Source: Woeseia sp. (GTDB lineage Bacteria; Pseudomonadota; Gammaproteobacteria; Steroidobacterales; Woeseiaceae). From it: a DNA stretch of 14,763 bases. The DNA lies in NCBI GenBank assembly GCA_003229095.1, contig QIHS01000114.1:1-14763 (forward strand). Reading direction: 5' to 3'. The notes under the pieces are model-generated. The model was not told where the DNA came from. It did no database searches and saw only the letters and a list, made by a program, of their open reading frames with translations. This document shows, piece by piece, positions 13,546-14,763 of the stretch. The translations under genes and the position numbers were made by a program. Positions within the stretch are counted from its first letter, which is position 1; each line of letters begins with the position of its first letter.

Positions 13546-14763
13546 CTGAGAAATCCACAACCGGTTTGTACGACGCCGCTTTCGAACGCGATAGCTGTGG
13601 TTTTGGTTTAATCGCAAACCTTGACGATCACGCAAGTCACTTTGTGGTGGAGACAGCGATTGCTGCACTCGTCAGACTGACCCATCGGGGTGCAGTCGCC
13701 GCCGATGGCAAGACCGGAGATGGCTGCGGCCTTTTGCTTAAGTTTCCGGACGCCTTCCTGCGTGCAGTCGGCACCGAATCAGGATTGAAACTAAGTCTGC
13801 GTTTTGCAGCGGGTGCCGTTTTTCTCAGTCGCGATGCGAAAGTTGCACTGCTGACAAAACAGGAAATCGAAAAAGCCATTCGGGCAAGCGATCTCGAGGT
13901 TGCCGGCTGGAGAGACGTTCCCGTCAATCCGGCAGTGTGCGGTGACCTGGCACTGGCGACGCTGCCGGCGATCGAGCAGGTGTTCGTCAATGCGCCTGCT
14001 GGCATGCCGCGCGGTGCGTTTAACCGGCAACTTTTCATGGCGCGACGGCGGGCTGAAAAGCGCCTGGCCGAAATCGATCCTCTGGCCTACATCAACAGCC
14101 TCTCTTCAGCGACCATCAGCTACAAAGGCATGGTCATGCCGGACGTACTGTCGACCTTCTACCCGGATCTTCGTGACCCGCGTCTTGCCTCTTCGGTTTG
14201 CCTGTTTCACCAACGGTTTTCGACCAATACGCTGCCCGAGTGGCGGCTTGCCCAGCCCTTTCGCTTTCTCGCACACAACGGAGAAATCAACACGATTCAG
14301 GGCAACCGCAACTGGGCAATCGCGCGGACCAGTAATTTTCGTTCGGACAAACTTCCCGACCTCTCGGACCTCGATCCGCTTATATCATTGACCGGATCCG
14401 ATTCCTCCAGCCTGGATAACATGCTGGAAGTGATGCGTGCGGCCGGCATGGATGTGCTGCAGGCGATGAGAATTCTGATTCCGCCGGCATGGCAGGCGAT
14501 GGATACACTGGATCCGGATGTGCGGGCGTTCTACGAGTTCTTTGACTGCCAGCTGGAACCCTGGGATGGACCTGCAGGAATCGTTTTGACAGACGGCCGT
14601 TACGCGGTTTGCTGCCTCGACAGAAACGGTCTTCGCCCGGCGCGCTATGTCATTACCAGGGACCGGCACATCACCATTGCCTCCGAAATTGGCGTGTACG
14701 ACTATGACAATGCCGATGTCGTTACAAAGGGTCGGCTGGGCCCGGGAGAAATGCTCGCAGTCG
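13542..14763 (+). CDS. gltB: Glutamate synthase (NADPH) large subunit, 5' part
   Basis: GltB takes the amide of glutamine and, with GltD and NADPH, forms two glutamates from glutamine and 2-oxoglutarate. Only the first 407 codons are in the window; the frame continues past its end. It opens with an 18-residue pro-segment ending FERDS, then Cys19 (CGFGLIAN), the N-terminal nucleophile of class II glutaminase domains, exposed by cleavage. Further family marks are LTHRGAVAADGKTGDGCG, VFVNAPAGMPRGAF, FHQRFSTNTLPEWRLAQPF, HNGEINTIQGNRNW (from 245), GSDSSSLDNMLE, PWDGPAGIV and LDRNGLRPARYVIT, closely matching E. coli GltB. ATG 13542 is the earliest possible start because TAG lies immediately upstream in frame. 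There is no clear Shine-Dalgarno. An NtrC-like site and a long structured leader suggest nitrogen control. Confidence 0.96.
   Translation, partial: MTEKSTTGLYDAAFERDSCGFGLIANLDDHASHFVVETAIAALVRLTHRGAVAADGKTGDGCGLLLKFPDAFLRAVGTESGLKLSLRFAAGAVFLSRDAKVALLTKQEIEKAIRASDLEVAGWRDVPVNPAVCGDLALATLPAIEQVFVNAPAGMPRGAFNRQLFMARRRAEKRLAEIDPLAYINSLSSATISYKGMVMPDVLSTFYPDLRDPRLASSVCLFHQRFSTNTLPEWRLAQPFRFLAHNGEINTIQGNRNWAIARTSNFRSDKLPDLSDLDPLISLTGSDSSSLDNMLEVMRAAGMDVLQAMRILIPPAWQAMDTLDPDVRAFYEFFDCQLEPWDGPAGIVLTDGRYAVCCLDRNGLRPARYVITRDRHITIASEIGVYDYDNADVVTKGRLGPGEMLAV

Noticed and set aside
13900..14391. 163-codon open frame inside gltB
   Set aside because: It is out of frame with GltB, whose own frame is continuous and clearly homologous throughout.

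Overview
The window looks like a chromosomal stretch of a free-living gammaproteobacterium. The evidence is the ECF sigma/DUF3619/DUF3106 operon, an HNH protein of the type common in Pseudomonas-like and related gammaproteobacteria, FadI-type thiolase, HemH and the E. coli-like GltB. A marine or sediment lineage such as Woeseiaceae or Steroidobacterales would fit, but that is a guess from gene content. I see no tRNA, rRNA, CRISPR array, insertion sequence, prophage or defence island. Most genes are ordinary core or accessory functions.

Layout. 1-1864 (+): a four-gene operon in which every neighbour overlaps: ECF sigma factor, DUF3619-like membrane protein (probable sigma regulator), a small acidic exported protein and an arginine-rich exported DUF3106 repeat protein. 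A tiny open frame with a good ribosome site ends on the sigma start codon. 1953-4406 (+): HNH endonuclease-like protein, a stand-alone 5'-3' exonuclease with a complete acidic metal site, and a fructosamine-kinase-family protein whose -10 box lies 6 nt before its ATG (probably leaderless). 4420-6258 (-): ferrochelatase hemH followed by a two-module VOC protein. The hemH C-terminus is displaced into another frame by what looks like a small deletion. 6373-6828 (+): a conserved-looking membrane-anchored protein of unknown function. 6856-9901 (-): FadI-like thiolase, then an AGCS Na+/amino-acid symporter with a large extra hydrophilic insert. 9976-11325 (+): MATE exporter, divergent from the thiolase. 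11352-12020 (-): DUF924 protein. 12232-13187 (+): two lipoproteins, the second a LEA14/WHy-domain protein. 13542-end (+): the 5' part of gltB, preceded by 354 nt of non-coding DNA with several inverted repeats, one of them matching the NtrC-binding consensus.

How the parts relate. The first operon probably forms an envelope-linked sigma circuit, with a cytoplasmic sigma factor, a one-helix membrane partner and two periplasmic proteins of opposite charge. HemH and the VOC protein are translationally linked (ATGTTAG). GltB with an NtrC-like site fits nitrogen-responsive control of glutamate synthesis. No wholly new multi-gene system is evident. The most notable points are the hemH frame displacement, the acidic/basic exported pair in the sigma operon, the NtrC-like palindrome in the structured gltB leader, and the probable leaderless kinase transcript.
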